The position numbers and the translations under genes are program-made. Source: Rouxiella badensis (lineage in GTDB: Bacteria; Pseudomonadota; Gammaproteobacteria; Enterobacterales; Enterobacteriaceae). From it: a stretch of 64,000 nucleotides of DNA. Below the pieces are notes generated by a model. The model had not been told where the DNA came from and did not search any database. It worked only from the letters and a program-made list of their open reading frames with translations. The DNA lies in NCBI GenBank assembly GCA_026967495.1, contig CP114060.1:4464001-4528000 (forward strand). The letters run 5' to 3'. This document shows, piece after piece, positions 18,353-29,053 of the stretch (its first letter is position 1; each line of letters starts with the position of its first letter).

Positions 18353-19303
18353 TCAGGATGACTTCTTGATGAAGCCTTTCTGCTGTAGATATTTAGCCGC
18401 GACCTTCTTCGCATCCGCCCCGCCGACCGCAATCTGCGCGTTGAGCTTTTGCAACGTCGGACCGTCCAGCGAAGCGAAGACAGGCTTCAGCAGGCCGGGA
18501 ATTTGCGGATACGCTTTCAGTACCGCTTCACGAACGATCGGCGTCGGGGCATAAATGGGCTGCACGCCTTTCGGATCCTGTAAGGTTTGCAGCCCCAGCG
18601 CCGCGACCGGTCCGTCGGTGCCGTAGGCCATCGCCGCATTAACGCCTGAAGTTTTCTCGGCGGCCGCTTTAATGGTCACCGCCGTATCGCCCCCGGCTAG
18701 CGACAGCAGCTGGTTCTGGTTAAGCTTAAAGCCGTAGGCATTTTCGAAAGCAGGCAGCGCATCGGGACGCTCGATAAACTCCGCCGAGGCCGCGAGCTTG
18801 AAATCACCACCGCCGTTGACCCACTTGCCTAAATCGGCCAGCGTTTGCAGATGATTGGCCCTGGCAACGTCATCACGTACCGCGATAGTCCAGGTATTGT
18901 TCGCCGGAGACGGGTCAAGCCAGACGATTTTATTCTGGTCATAGTCGAGCTTTTTCACCTTCTCGTAGCCTTGCTTTGCATTTTTCCACGCGGGGTCTTT
19001 CTCGTCAGAGAAGAAAAATGCGCCGTTACCGGTGTATTCAGGATAGATATCGATTTCGCCTGCGGTGATGGCCCCACGTAAGACTTTGGTATTGCCAAGC
19101 TGCAGTTTATTGGTGGTCTTGATGCCGTTGGCGTCAAGTACCTGAATAATGATATTTCCCAGTAGTGATCCTTCGGTATCGATTTTAGATCCCACCTTGA
19201 CGCTGTCTGCCGCCTGAGCAGAAAGACTGAAGGTAGTGACCACTGTCAGTGCCGCTGCGGCAGCTATACTTCTCAATCGAGCATTTCCTGTTGTGCGCGC
19301 CAT
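18353..19303 (-). CDS. osmF: Osmolyte-binding periplasmic protein OsmF (YehZ)
   Basis: A 316-aa substrate-binding protein of the OpuAC/glycine-betaine family with a signal peptide ending in SLSAQAADS. The mature start VKVGSKIDTEGSLLGNIIIQVLDANGIKT and EYTGNGAFFF are typical of YehZ/OsmF. It delivers betaine-type osmolytes to YehXYW. First gene of the operon. A CTATCCT element upstream on the minus strand could be an RpoS-type -10, but this is weak. It is transcribed divergently from the alcohol dehydrogenase gene. Confidence 0.93.
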   Translation of the reverse strand: MARTTGNARLRSIAAAAALTVVTTFSLSAQAADSVKVGSKIDTEGSLLGNIIIQVLDANGIKTTNKLQLGNTKVLRGAITAGEIDIYPEYTGNGAFFFSDEKDPAWKNAKQGYEKVKKLDYDQNKIVWLDPSPANNTWTIAVRDDVARANHLQTLADLGKWVNGGGDFKLAASAEFIERPDALPAFENAYGFKLNQNQLLSLAGGDTAVTIKAAAEKTSGVNAAMAYGTDGPVAALGLQTLQDPKGVQPIYAPTPIVREAVLKAYPQIPGLLKPVFASLDGPTLQKLNAQIAVGGADAKKVAAKYLQQKGFIKKSS

Positions 19304-19553
19304 GCATTTTCCTCTTATCGGGCAGAAGGCCGACCTGGATCAAAGTTAATTAACAGAAATCTGTACATAAAATGAGGGTGTTACAAGGATAGTTCAATTT
19401 TTGCTTGTGCATAAAATGGCCACACATAAAAGCAGTTGCTCAAGGTGCAGTAAACTGACTTTTAGTGCATAGCTTTACTAAAACTTCGCTGATTAATCCG
19501 AATTAATCATGACACCGCCGAAAAGCGGTCTTTCATTGAGGAAAGAGGCAGAT

Positions 19554-20605
19554 ATGAGCAATGTTACCCAACCCAGAGCAGTTAACGCCGCTGTCGTTAA
19601 CAGTCACCATCACATGGATTTTCATCAGATCCAGCTTGCGGCTCCGCTTGAGAACGAGGTCGGGGTGAGGATAGTCGCCTGCGGCATTTGCCACACCGAT
19701 CTCGGCTTTATGACCGAAGGCGCGATTTTGGGCCACGAAGGCGCTGGCGTCGTCGAGCAGGTCGGCAGCGCGGTTAAATCGGTCAAACCGGGCGATCACG
19801 TTTTACTCTCCTACCAGTCGTGCGGTGTGTGTGCGGAATGTCAGGACCGTCATCCGTATAACTGTGAACACTTCTCAAAGCTTAACTTTGGCTTTCAGCG
19901 AATTGACGGAACCAGTGCTTATCCAGAGGGCGTGCAGGGCCACTTTTTGGTCAGTCGGCGTTTGCCGACTATTGCCTGGTCACCGAACAGAATCTGGTGA
20001 AAGTTGCGCCCGAGCTGCCGCTTAACGTGCTGGCCCCGCTGGGTTGCGGTATCCAGACCGGTGCGGGAACCGTGTTTAATACGCTAAAGGTTAAGCCAGG
20101 CGAAAGCCTGATGGTCATGGGTACCGGTGCCGTAGGACTTGCCGCCATCATGGCCGCTAAAATTGCCGGGGCCAAAACGATTATCGCCGTTGACCGTGAA
20201 CCGCGCAGGCTGGCGCTGGCCCGTAAGCTTGGGGCGACGGAGAGCATTAATTCCGACGAAGAAAACTACCTTGCGACGCTGTGCCCGCATCTTGATTATG
20301 TTATTGATACAACAGGAATATCTCATCTCGACGAGCTGGGTCAAGACGTCCTGAAGGAAGGGGGAACGCTGGTTCGCCTGGCCGGTATAGCCGGTGAGCC
20401 GCTGACTCGTGGGCGTAAGGCGATTAGCGTGATTCAAGGTGACTCGGTGGCGCAAGATTTTCTGCCAAAACTGATCGAATACTGGCAGCAGGGGCGCTTC
20501 CCACTCGAGCAGATGATTACTTTCTACGATTTTGATGACATAAACCGCGCGCTTAAAGAGGCGAACAACGGCAGCGCCGTCAAAGCGGTGTTAGTCTGGG
20601 AATAG
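19554..20605 (+). CDS. Zinc-dependent alcohol dehydrogenase (MDR family; frameshifted)
   Basis: A 350-aa medium-chain dehydrogenase. The catalytic zinc region CGICHTDLGF, GHEGAGVVE, the structural-zinc cysteines in SCGVCAECQDRHPYNCE, and the coenzyme motif GTGAVGLAAIMAAKIAGA followed by VDRE (acidic end, favouring NAD) are all visible. The frame breaks in TTTTT 19944-19948; one added T gives GHFFGQSAFADYCLVTEQNLVKV, the normal family sequence. It resembles aryl/benzyl alcohol dehydrogenases. ATG 19554 is chosen over 19509 because AGAGG lies just upstream and it starts a family-like N-terminus. The downstream MFS carrier may be a functional partner. Confidence 0.88.
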
Positions 20606-20741
20606 AGTAAAAAAGCGCTCACCAGATGCTTTAATCGACAATAATTAGATCTTTTTATTTTAACTTATACTCATTTTGATCTTGTTGCGTAGCTGTCTGG
20701 ACGTCTATACTGCTTTTTTTATTAAAAGCGTAGTTAAAAAA

Positions 20742-22232
20742 ATGTCTGACACTATTGCGGCTTCTACCGCCGCCTCATCAGGGTATACCCACACATCCAA
20801 CGTCGACGATGCGCCGACGTTGATCCGTTCCGCGGCCGATATCACACGCCTGGTGAATCAGGGCGCAACCAAACTTAGCGATGCCCGTATCGTCGTCGCC
20901 ATCGCACTGGGAGGCGTTTTCCTCGACGCTTACGATCTCGGTGGGCTGGCCTTCGGTATGAAAGACATTACTCGCCAGTTTGGCCTGTCGCCGTCGGGCG
21001 CGGGTCTGGTGGCTTCGGCAATTACGCTCGGCGCAATCGTAGGTGCCTTGTTTGGGGGTTACCTCACCGACAAAATTGGTCGCTACCGCGTCTTCATGGC
21101 CGATATGTTCTTCTTCGTCGTTGCCGCACTGGCCTGTGCATTCGCCCCTAACGAGTGGGTTCTGGGCGGTTCTCGCTTCGTGATGGGCATTGGCGTCGGC
21201 ATCGATTTACCGGTAGCGATGGCGTTTCTGGCCGAGTTTTCAAAGCTCTCGGGCCGCGGCAACAAAGCTTCGCGGGTCGCGATGTGGTGCCCGACCTGGT
21301 ATGCGGCTATCAGCATTTCCTACCTGCTGGTTCTGTTGCTGTATGCGGTGCTTCCCGCTGACAAGACCGACATCCTGTGGCGTCTGATCCTGGGCTTTGG
21401 TGCGGTGCCTGCACTGCTTATCATTGCTATCCGCCATCGTTACATGAATGAATCGCCGGTCTGGACCGCCAATCAGGGCGACCTTGAAGGCGCAGCGGCA
21501 ATTTTGCGTCGTTCTTATAATATCAACGTAGAAGTGGCGGCAGACGCCAATCTGCAACCGCAGCCGGAAGTGCGCAAAGCGGCCTGGAGTAACTACGGCG
21601 AGCTGCTGAAAGGCATTTATCTCAAGCGTACGATCCTTGCCACCGTGACGTCGCTGGTTTCACCGTTTGCTTACAACGCCGTTGCCTTTGGTTTGCCGGT
21701 CATTCTCTCAACCTTTCTCAAACAGTCGCTGATGAGCACCATCCTATTCTCGCTGGGGCTAAATCTGTGCTTTGCGTTCGTGGGTGGGCTGCTGGCGGTG
21801 CGTCTGGTGCCTAAGTTAGGCGCGTGGAATATGACGCTGGCAGGCTATGCATTGCAGCTGATTGCGATGGTGGGTCTGGCGCTGGTGGGCCGTCCGGCTG
21901 ACAGTGCCGAGGCGGCTATCTCCATCTCTATGCTTGCATTGTTCCTGTTTGGTCAAGGCATCGGTCCGGGATCGCACACCATGACTTTCGCCTCGCTGAG
22001 CTATCCCACGTCGCTGCGCGGCGTCGGGGTCGGTTTTAACCAGATTCTGGTTCGCGCCAGCTCAACGGCGTCACTGTTCCTTTTCCCCGTGCTCTCTGCC
22101 GCACTCGGCACTAGCGTATTCTGGGTTATCGCGTTTGCGCCACTGGCGGGGCTGATTGTGCTGCTGGCTATTCGTTGGGAACCTTCAGGCTATGACGTCG
22201 ACGCGGAAGACTTCGAACCGGTCAAGGCATAA
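20742..22232 (+). CDS. MFS metabolite:H+ symporter
   Basis: A 496-aa transporter of the major facilitator superfamily, with about twelve helices and a hydrophilic N-terminal 50 residues. The family motif after helix 2 is present as GGYLTDKIGRYRVF, with VMGIGVGIDLPVAMAFLAEFS and SYPTSLRGVGVGFNQ as in sugar-porter/aromatic-acid symporters. The substrate is not determined; proximity to an alcohol dehydrogenase and the abg locus hints at an aromatic or organic acid. The start at 20742 has no strong ribosome site, and the longer frame from 20676 cannot be excluded. Confidence 0.85.
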   Translation: MSDTIAASTAASSGYTHTSNVDDAPTLIRSAADITRLVNQGATKLSDARIVVAIALGGVFLDAYDLGGLAFGMKDITRQFGLSPSGAGLVASAITLGAIVGALFGGYLTDKIGRYRVFMADMFFFVVAALACAFAPNEWVLGGSRFVMGIGVGIDLPVAMAFLAEFSKLSGRGNKASRVAMWCPTWYAAISISYLLVLLLYAVLPADKTDILWRLILGFGAVPALLIIAIRHRYMNESPVWTANQGDLEGAAAILRRSYNINVEVAADANLQPQPEVRKAAWSNYGELLKGIYLKRTILATVTSLVSPFAYNAVAFGLPVILSTFLKQSLMSTILFSLGLNLCFAFVGGLLAVRLVPKLGAWNMTLAGYALQLIAMVGLALVGRPADSAEAAISISMLALFLFGQGIGPGSHTMTFASLSYPTSLRGVGVGFNQILVRASSTASLFLFPVLSAALGTSVFWVIAFAPLAGLIVLLAIRWEPSGYDVDAEDFEPVKA

Positions 22233-22281
22233 AAAGTAACAGTCCGCTCCCCCGTGGATTAAAAATGGAGGAGCGGATGTA

Positions 22282-23388
22282 TCAAACTACCGGTGCGCGC
22301 GGCGCAAAGACCGGCTGTACGCCCGCCTCGGTCAGCATCGCAACCAACGCGTGCCCACCGTTCGGGCGGCTCTGCGCGAACTCGAGTTCGGTCGCCACTA
22401 TCGGGCTTATCCAAAACAGGTTAACCGGATCGCCGTAGCTGCGCGGCATCTCAAGTTTTCCGAGCGGTGCGCCTAACTCCGCCGACACCACGTGACCTTC
22501 ATAGCCTAACGGCGCAACCGGCGAAAGCAGCGTGTGCCCCTCCCCCAACCAACTCAGCGTCGTCCAGGGCAGTTGGGCATACTCTGACATCGCACTCGCC
22601 ATCTGCACCGCATTGGCCTCATCGACGTACTCTTTGCCGACCGCAAACGCCAGTTCGATACGACGATGATGCTCAGCCTCATCGTTAAAAATCAGCTCAA
22701 TCTGCGGCATCGGGCGGATACTCATGCCCAGGGTGAAGAAGTAGAAATTCTCGTCATCTTCATGCTGTGAAATCGCCATCGGCGGCCACGTGCCCTGATC
22801 GATAGCGTAATATTTTACCGCCGGGCCGAAGCGTTGTTCATAGCAGGCGATGAAATTACGCTGGTGTTTAGGCCAGGGATTGTGCTCGTTATGCTGCCAG
22901 TCGCGCCAGAATTGCCGGGTTTTGTCCGCCAGCGCGTATTGGGTATTGGTCGAGGCAGAAGCCCAGGGGAAGGTTAAGGAGTTCTGCTGAATGCACCCGG
23001 CGGAATAGCTGACCGAGTGGTCGATATACAGGCTCCAACCGGGGATAACCGCCAAGAGAAGTCCGTGATACCAGAGCGCCGCGCCGTCGTCGCTTTCATT
23101 CCACAGGATTTGAATCCCTTCGGGATCCAGCGGTGCCTCGGCCTCAAGGCTGCGACAATATTGCGCCGCCAACATCGGTGGCAAGCCTTCAGCCATCGCC
23201 TGCGCGTCGTCCTGTGCTGGTGCCGGAGACAGGTTTCTCACCCAGCAGCCGCGCATTCGCGGAAAGCGATCGCGTAAGTCTTCACGCGCATAGATGTAAA
23301 GATAAGCGACCCTGTCGTCCTGTTCGACCATGGCGATGAGGGTCTGTTTATCGTTGCTGACCTGAGCGAGTATTTCTGACTGGCGCAT
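22282..23388 (-). CDS. SUFU-like domain protein, function unknown
   Basis: A 368-aa soluble protein, W- and Y-rich, without signal peptide or membrane helices. The C-terminal half (MPQIELIFNDEAEHHRRIELAF, LPWTTLSWLGEGHTLL, FWISPIVATELEFAQSRPNGGHALVAML) has the layout of the bacterial Suppressor-of-fused (SUFU) domain, including the W..GHT segment. Bacterial SUFU-domain proteins are often immunity proteins against polymorphic toxins, but no toxin gene is next to this one. The call is made from the motif pattern only. Single gene, convergent with the MFS carrier. Confidence 0.55.
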   Translation of the reverse strand: MRQSEILAQVSNDKQTLIAMVEQDDRVAYLYIYAREDLRDRFPRMRGCWVRNLSPAPAQDDAQAMAEGLPPMLAAQYCRSLEAEAPLDPEGIQILWNESDDGAALWYHGLLLAVIPGWSLYIDHSVSYSAGCIQQNSLTFPWASASTNTQYALADKTRQFWRDWQHNEHNPWPKHQRNFIACYEQRFGPAVKYYAIDQGTWPPMAISQHEDDENFYFFTLGMSIRPMPQIELIFNDEAEHHRRIELAFAVGKEYVDEANAVQMASAMSEYAQLPWTTLSWLGEGHTLLSPVAPLGYEGHVVSAELGAPLGKLEMPRSYGDPVNLFWISPIVATELEFAQSRPNGGHALVAMLTEAGVQPVFAPRAPVV

Positions 23389-23525
23389 GCTACCTCAATA
23401 GGATTAGTCGCTTCTTATTCTATGAGATAAAGTGTAGAACGTCTTCAGCATCAGGTTAACGGGCAAAAATCCCAAAACTCGGCTTGAACGCCTTGAATAG
23501 GGTGATTTTTGCGCCATTTTTCTCA

Positions 23526-24421
23526 TTATCGGCAGTAAAGCCGGAAAAGCTGTGCTAAGTGCGCGGCCATCGGCGACAGCGTTGAGTCTTTACGTTGGAT
23601 GAGATGAAAGGTTGCCTTGGGCAGAGGCAGATCAAGATCCAGCGCGACCAGGCTCTGGCCAAGCAGGGGGTCGTTGATGATATCGACCGACAGCACGCTC
23701 AGAAAATCTGTCTTCGCCAACAGGCTGGTGCAGGACATAAAGGTCTCACACACCACGCTGATTATTGGCTCGGCTTCCATTTCGCTGAACATCTCGCTCA
23801 ATAGCTTGTAATAGCTGCCGCGCGGCGTCGGCATGGTCCAGTCACAGTGCAGAAGCTCTTTTATACTGCGAGCCTTCTCCATAGGATGTCCGCGCCGACA
23901 CACCACCCGATACTCCTTATCCATAAGTTTTTCATATAACAGTTCGTTATCATAGGCGCTTTGATAATAAGTGTTGATGGTGAAGTCCAACTCTCCCTGC
24001 CGCAGCTCCGGGATCATCGACACCAACTGCCCTTCGGCAATCCTGACCTTTACCTCGGGAAACTCGCGATGAAAACGGTCTATGACAATCGGCATAATGG
24101 TGCGCGCAATGCTGGCCCCGACGCCGAGGTTGACCTGCCCGCTGTGCGTACCAAGGCGCTGGGCAATATCCTCCTGCGCGACGCGTAATTCCTCAAGAAT
24201 CAGGCTGGCCCGCTTGAAAAAATCTCCCCGCATTCGGTTAGTGTGACGCCCTGACGTCGACGAATAAACAGCTGTGCGCCGAGGCTGTCCTCAAGCTCCT
24301 TGATTGACTTGGTCAATGCCGGTTGAGAAAGACTCAAAAAGCGGCTGGCGGCGCGAATACTTCCCTGACGGCTCACAGCCACAAAAGCGCGCAGTTGATG
24401 CATTTTTATTTGTGATGACAT
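23526..24421 (-). CDS. abgR: LysR-type regulator AbgR (frameshifted)
   Basis: Predicted activator of abgABT. The N-terminal HTH (MHQLRAFVAVSRQGSIRAASRFLSLSQPALTKSIKELEDSLGAQLFIRR) and effector domain (LVSMIPELRQGELDFTINTYYQ, CDWTMPTPRGSYYKLLSE) follow E. coli AbgR closely (recalled). The frame is lost in six A at 24217-24222; one added base gives ECGEIFFKRASLILEELR and a 298-aa product of normal length. ATG 24421 is taken because it starts the HTH. It is divergent from abgA across a 143-bp intergenic region that must hold the LysR binding site. Confidence 0.9.
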
Positions 24422-24564
24422 GACCGCGACTGATAACCCCTGATTATCACCATTAAGATTTTGGCATCTTATACGCCATGGTCGCTTTGTGTACATTGAA
24501 ATCAAAGTGTCACATCTCATCTTCGAAAAATATCGGTCTTACCGCGACTAAAAGAGAGCTAATC

Positions 24565-25915
24565 ATGGTTACAGAGGCATCCGAATTGAGCGCACCATCT
24601 TCCCTACAGGCGCTGTCAAAACGCGTCGATACACTTTTTACCGATCTCCAGACCCGCCGCCGCGATTTGCATAAATATGCCGAATCCGGCTGGCTCGAGT
24701 TTCGTACCTCCACGATTGTTGCCGAGCGTCTGAGCGAACTCGGCTACAGCCTGCAACTGGGGCGTGAGGTGATCGATGCCGATTCGCGTATGGGCCTTCC
24801 GTCTGCCGAAGTCCTGCAACAGCAGGAGCAGCGCGCATTGGAACAAGGCGCAATTGCACGCTGGATGCCTCATTTCTCCGGCGGATTCACAGGAATTGTG
24901 GCAACGCTTGAGACCGGCAGACCGGGTCCGGTTATCGGCTATCGCGTGGACATGGACGCGCTGGACCTCAATGAGCTTCAGAACGATGACCATCGTCCTT
25001 ATCGTGAGGGTTTTTCCTCGCTGAATGGCGGCATGATGCACGCCTGTGGCCACGATGGGCATACTACGATTGAGGCTCGGGCTGGCACAGCTGCTGATGG
25101 AACTGCGCGATCGGCTGTGTGGCACCATTAAGCTTATCTTCCAGCCTGCCGAAGAAGGCACGCGAGGCGCAAAATCCATGGTGGCAGCAGGCGTCGTCGA
25201 TGACGTCGATTTCTTTACCGCCGTGCATATCGGCACCGGTGTGCCGGCCAATCATATCGTCTGCGGCAATGATACCTTTATGGCTACCACCAAACTCGAC
25301 GTCGTCTTTACCGGCGTCGCTGCGCATGCGGGCGGCAACCCTGAGCAAGGGCGTAACGCTCTGCTGGCGGCGGCACAGGCAACTCTCGGCCTGCACGCCC
25401 TGCCGCGTCACAGCGCGGGCAGCTCGCGGATTAATGTCGGCGTACTCCAGGCCGGCACCGGTCGTAACGTGGTGCCTTCGAGCGCGATGATGAAGGTCGA
25501 AACCCGTGGGGCGACTAACGAGGTGAACGAGTTTATTTATCAGCAGGCGCTGAAGGTGATTTCCGGTGCCGCCGAGATGTATCAGGTGCAGTTCGAAACC
25601 CGCCTGATGGGAGCGGCTCAGAGCAGCACGCCGACCGAGCCATGGGTGAAGTACATCCATCGTCAGGCCGAGCAGTTGGGTCTGTTTGAAGAGATTATCG
25701 ACCGTCAGGAAGGCGCTGCCGGTTCAGAAGACGCCACCTACATGATGGAGCGCGTCAAATCACTGGGCGGTCAGGCTTCTTACGTCATCTTTGGCACCGA
25801 TCTTAGTGCTGGACATCACAATGAGAAATTCGATTTCGATGAGAAGGTCATGACTCAGGGAATCAAGACGCTGGCTGCGCTGGCGCTGAATATCAACTCA
25901 TTCAAGGAGCATTGA
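24565..25915 (+). CDS. abgA: p-Aminobenzoyl-glutamate hydrolase subunit A (frameshifted)
   Basis: AbgA with AbgB forms the Mn-dependent hydrolase that cleaves p-aminobenzoyl-glutamate, a folate breakdown product, into p-aminobenzoate and glutamate. It is an M20-family peptidase: metal-binding motifs GYRVDMDALDL and MHACGHDGHTT, and FQPAEEGTRGAKSM. The frame breaks near 25072-25074; removing one base gives HDGHTTIGLGLAQLL and 449 aa (E. coli 436). ATG 24565 (AGAGAG upstream) is preferred. The stop is 2 bases before the abgB start. Confidence 0.92.
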
Positions 25916-25917
25916 TT

Positions 25918-27372
25918 ATGCTTGCCAATCAAGAAATTATCAGCTTTGTTGACGATTTTATCGATACCCAACGCGACGTATTATCGGCTATCAGCGATGA
26001 AATCTGGGACCATCCTGAAACGCGTTTCGAGGAGTCTATCTCCTCAAGACTGCTTGCCGACAAACTTGAGGAATCAGGCTTTCAGGTCGAGCGCGGCGTC
26101 GGCGGCATGGACACCGCGTTTATTGCCAGCTTCGGCGAGGGAAAGCCGGTTATCGCTCTGCTCGGTGAGTTTGACGCGTTGGCGGGACTGAGCCAAAAGG
26201 CGGGCTGCGACAGCGAGCAGCCGCTGGTAGAGAACGGTAACGGCCACGGCTGCGGTCACAACCTGCTGGGCACTGCGGCGCTGGGTGGTACACTGGCGGT
26301 GAAGGCGTGGATGGAGAAAGAAGGCCTGAAAGGCACGGTACGATTTTACGGCTGTCCGGGCGAGGAAGGTGGCTCAGGCAAAACCTTTATGGCCCGCGAA
26401 GGCCTGTTTGACGGCGTGGACGCCGCGCTAACCTGGCACCCCGAAACCTTCAGCGGCATGTTCAGCAACCCGACGCTGGCCAATATTCAGGCCGCGTTCC
26501 ACTTCAAGGGTGCCGCCGCACACGCCGCCGCCGCCCCGCATCTTGGCCGCAGCGCGCTCGACGCCCTGACGCTGATGAACACCGGTGCCAACTTCCTGCG
26601 TGAGCACATTATTCAGGAAGCACGCGTGCATTACGCGGTGACCAATGCGGGCGGTATCTCGCCGAACGTGGTACAGGCCGACGCCGAAGTGCTGTATCTG
26701 GTGCGGGCACCGCAGCTCGATCAGGCGCAGGCCATTTTTGACCGCGTAGTCGATATCGCCAAGGGCGCGGCACTGATGACCGGCACCCGCATGACGATGC
26801 GCTTCGACAAGGCCTGCTCCAACTATGCCCCCAACCATAAGCTGGAAGAAGTGATGTATCGCTACGTTCAGGCCTTCGGCACGCCGCAATACAGTCAGGA
26901 AGAGCAGGCGTTCGCCCGTTCAATCCACGCCACACTCAGCGAACAGGACATCGATAACAGCTTGAATACGATGGCGAAAACCGGCGGCATCGCAGGCAAA
27001 GCCTTCGCCGAGACACTGCGCCATTCACCGCTAACCTCCGCCGTCGCACCCTACTGTGCCAATGAAAATATCCTTTACGGCTCCACCGACGTCGGCGACG
27101 TAAGCTGGATAGTCCCTACCGCGCAGTGCTTTAGCCCCTGCTTCGTGGTCGGTTCACCGCTGCATACCTGGCAGATTGTGTCACAGGGCAGAACCTCTCT
27201 TGCCCATAAAGGCATGTGTCTCGCGGCGAAAGTCATGGCCTCCACGGCCGTCGCGTTGTTCTCCGACTCGGCGCTGCTGGATGCCTGCCAGGAGGAACAT
27301 CGTGCGGTGCGTGCGCGACGTCCCTATCACTGTCCGATCCCGGAAGGCATTAAGCCTTCACCTTTGAAGTAA
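25918..27372 (+). CDS. abgB: p-Aminobenzoyl-glutamate hydrolase subunit B
   Basis: A 484-aa M20-family partner of AbgA. It shows LLGEFDALAGLSQ, GNGHGCGHNLLGTA (metal ligands), GCPGEEGGSGKTFMAREGLFDGVDAALTWHPE and AHAAAAPHLGRSALDAL. ATG 25918 is preceded by AAGGAG 8 bases upstream. Intact in this sequence, unlike its three neighbours abgR, abgA and abgT. Part of the abgABT operon. Confidence 0.95.
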   Translation: MLANQEIISFVDDFIDTQRDVLSAISDEIWDHPETRFEESISSRLLADKLEESGFQVERGVGGMDTAFIASFGEGKPVIALLGEFDALAGLSQKAGCDSEQPLVENGNGHGCGHNLLGTAALGGTLAVKAWMEKEGLKGTVRFYGCPGEEGGSGKTFMAREGLFDGVDAALTWHPETFSGMFSNPTLANIQAAFHFKGAAAHAAAAPHLGRSALDALTLMNTGANFLREHIIQEARVHYAVTNAGGISPNVVQADAEVLYLVRAPQLDQAQAIFDRVVDIAKGAALMTGTRMTMRFDKACSNYAPNHKLEEVMYRYVQAFGTPQYSQEEQAFARSIHATLSEQDIDNSLNTMAKTGGIAGKAFAETLRHSPLTSAVAPYCANENILYGSTDVGDVSWIVPTAQCFSPCFVVGSPLHTWQIVSQGRTSLAHKGMCLAAKVMASTAVALFSDSALLDACQEEHRAVRARRPYHCPIPEGIKPSPLK

Positions 27373-27505
27373 AAAACGCTACAAAGATCGACTGCCCTGC
27401 TTCGACCTTTCCTCATCGTCGGGGCCGGGCATAAAAAAATAATAAAACCGCACGGCACGACCGGCGGAAATTAACGTGATCACTTTTTTCGACGAGGGGT
27501 TTTTA

Positions 27506-29034
27506 ATGAGTATTGAAGCACAGGAACAACAACATAGCCCGGGCGGCTTCTTCCGTTGGGTCGAGCGCGTAGGGAACAAAATTCCTAATCCATTCCTTCT
27601 GTTTGTCTATCTGATTGTTGTGTTAATGCTGAGCAGCGCGGTGATTTCCTGGCTAAACATCACCGCAGTTAATCCAACCAACGGTGAGATTATCCACGTT
27701 AAAAACCTGCTCAGCGTTGAAGGGTTACAGTGGATCTTGCCTAACGTGGTCAAAAACTTCAGCGGCTTTACGCCACTGGGGTCGATTCTGGCCTTGGTGC
27801 TGGGGGCAGGACTCGCCGAACGCGTAGGGCTATTGCAAAGCCTGATGTACAAGATGGCGGCGGGAGTCAGCGCAAAGTACGCGAGCTATCTGGTTATTTT
27901 CATTGCTTTTTTCAGCCATATCTCTTCCGATGCCGCACTGGTGGTAATGCCCCCTCTGGGAGCGCTCATCTTCCTCGCCGTGGGACGTCATCCGGTTGCC
28001 GGACTGCTGGCGGCCATCGCCGGCGTCGGGTGCGGCTTTACCGCTAACCTGCTGATCGTGACGACTGACGTGCTGTTGTCAGGTTTGAGTTCTGAGGCAG
28101 CGAAGGTTATCAACCCAGCGGTGCAGGTCAGCGTGGTTGATAACTGGTACTTTATGGCCGCATCGGTGATTGTATTGACGCTGGTCGGCGGTATTCTGAC
28201 CGACCGATTTGTCGAACCGCGCCTGCCGGCCTACGACGGCGATCGCAGCGAGGAAATGAAAAAGCTCACCGCCCTGCAGAATCGCGGGTTACGGGCCAGC
28301 GGTATCGCCGCACTGGTGTTTATCGCGTTGGTGGCCATGCTGGTAGTGCCGGAGTCGGCTCCGCTGCGTAATCCCCACACCCACGGGATAGTGCCTTCGC
28401 CGTTTATTCAGGGCATTGTGCCGCTGATTATCCTATTCTTTTTGTCGTCTCGATCCCTTACGGCCTGGTCACGAAACAGATCCGCTCGCAGAGTGATATC
28501 CCTAATCTACTGATCGATCCAATGAAAGGCATGGCCGGTTTCATCGTGATGGTTTTCCCACTGTCCCAGTTTGTGGCGTTCTTTAACTGGAGCAATATGG
28601 GGAAATTTATGGCTATCGGCTTGACCGATGTGCTGGAGAAGCTTGGGATGACGGGTATTCCGGCGTTTGTGGGGCTTATCTTCCTGTCGGCGCTGCTGTG
28701 CATGTTTATCGCCAGCGGTTCGGCGATTTGGTCGATTCTCGCACCGATCTTTATCCCGATGTTTATGCTGATCGGGTTCCATCCCGCGTTTGCACAGATT
28801 GTATTTCGTATCGCTGACTCCTCGGTGCTGCCGCTGGCACCGATGTCGCCTTTCCTGCCGCTGTTTCTCGGGTTTCTACAGCGTTACAACAAGGACGCTA
28901 AGCTCGGCACTTACTATTCGCTGGTGCTGCCGTATCCGGTGGTGTTTTTCCTGGTCTGGCTGCTGATGCTGGTCGTCTGGTATCTGTTGGGCCTGCCGAT
29001 TGGTCCGGGCGTGTATCCGCACATGCCGTCGTAA
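27506..29034 (+). CDS. abgT: p-Aminobenzoyl-glutamate transporter AbgT (frameshifted)
   Basis: AbgT-family inner-membrane transporter that imports p-aminobenzoyl-glutamate for AbgAB; family members have also been reported as sulfonamide exporters. The sequence matches E. coli AbgT along its length (NFSGFTPLGSILALVLGAGLAERVGLL, FFSHISSDAALVVMPPLGALIFLAVGRHPVAGLLAA, ADSSVLPLAPMSPFLPLFLGFLQRY). The frame is lost in TTTTT 28439-28443; one added T restores LFFFVVSIPYGLVTKQIRSQSDIPNLLIDPMKGMAGF and gives 509 aa (E. coli 508). ATG 27506 has GAGGGG upstream. Last gene of the operon, convergent with the DUF2236 gene. Confidence 0.93.
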
Positions 29035-29053
29035 TCGTCTGAACGCCGCGGCG

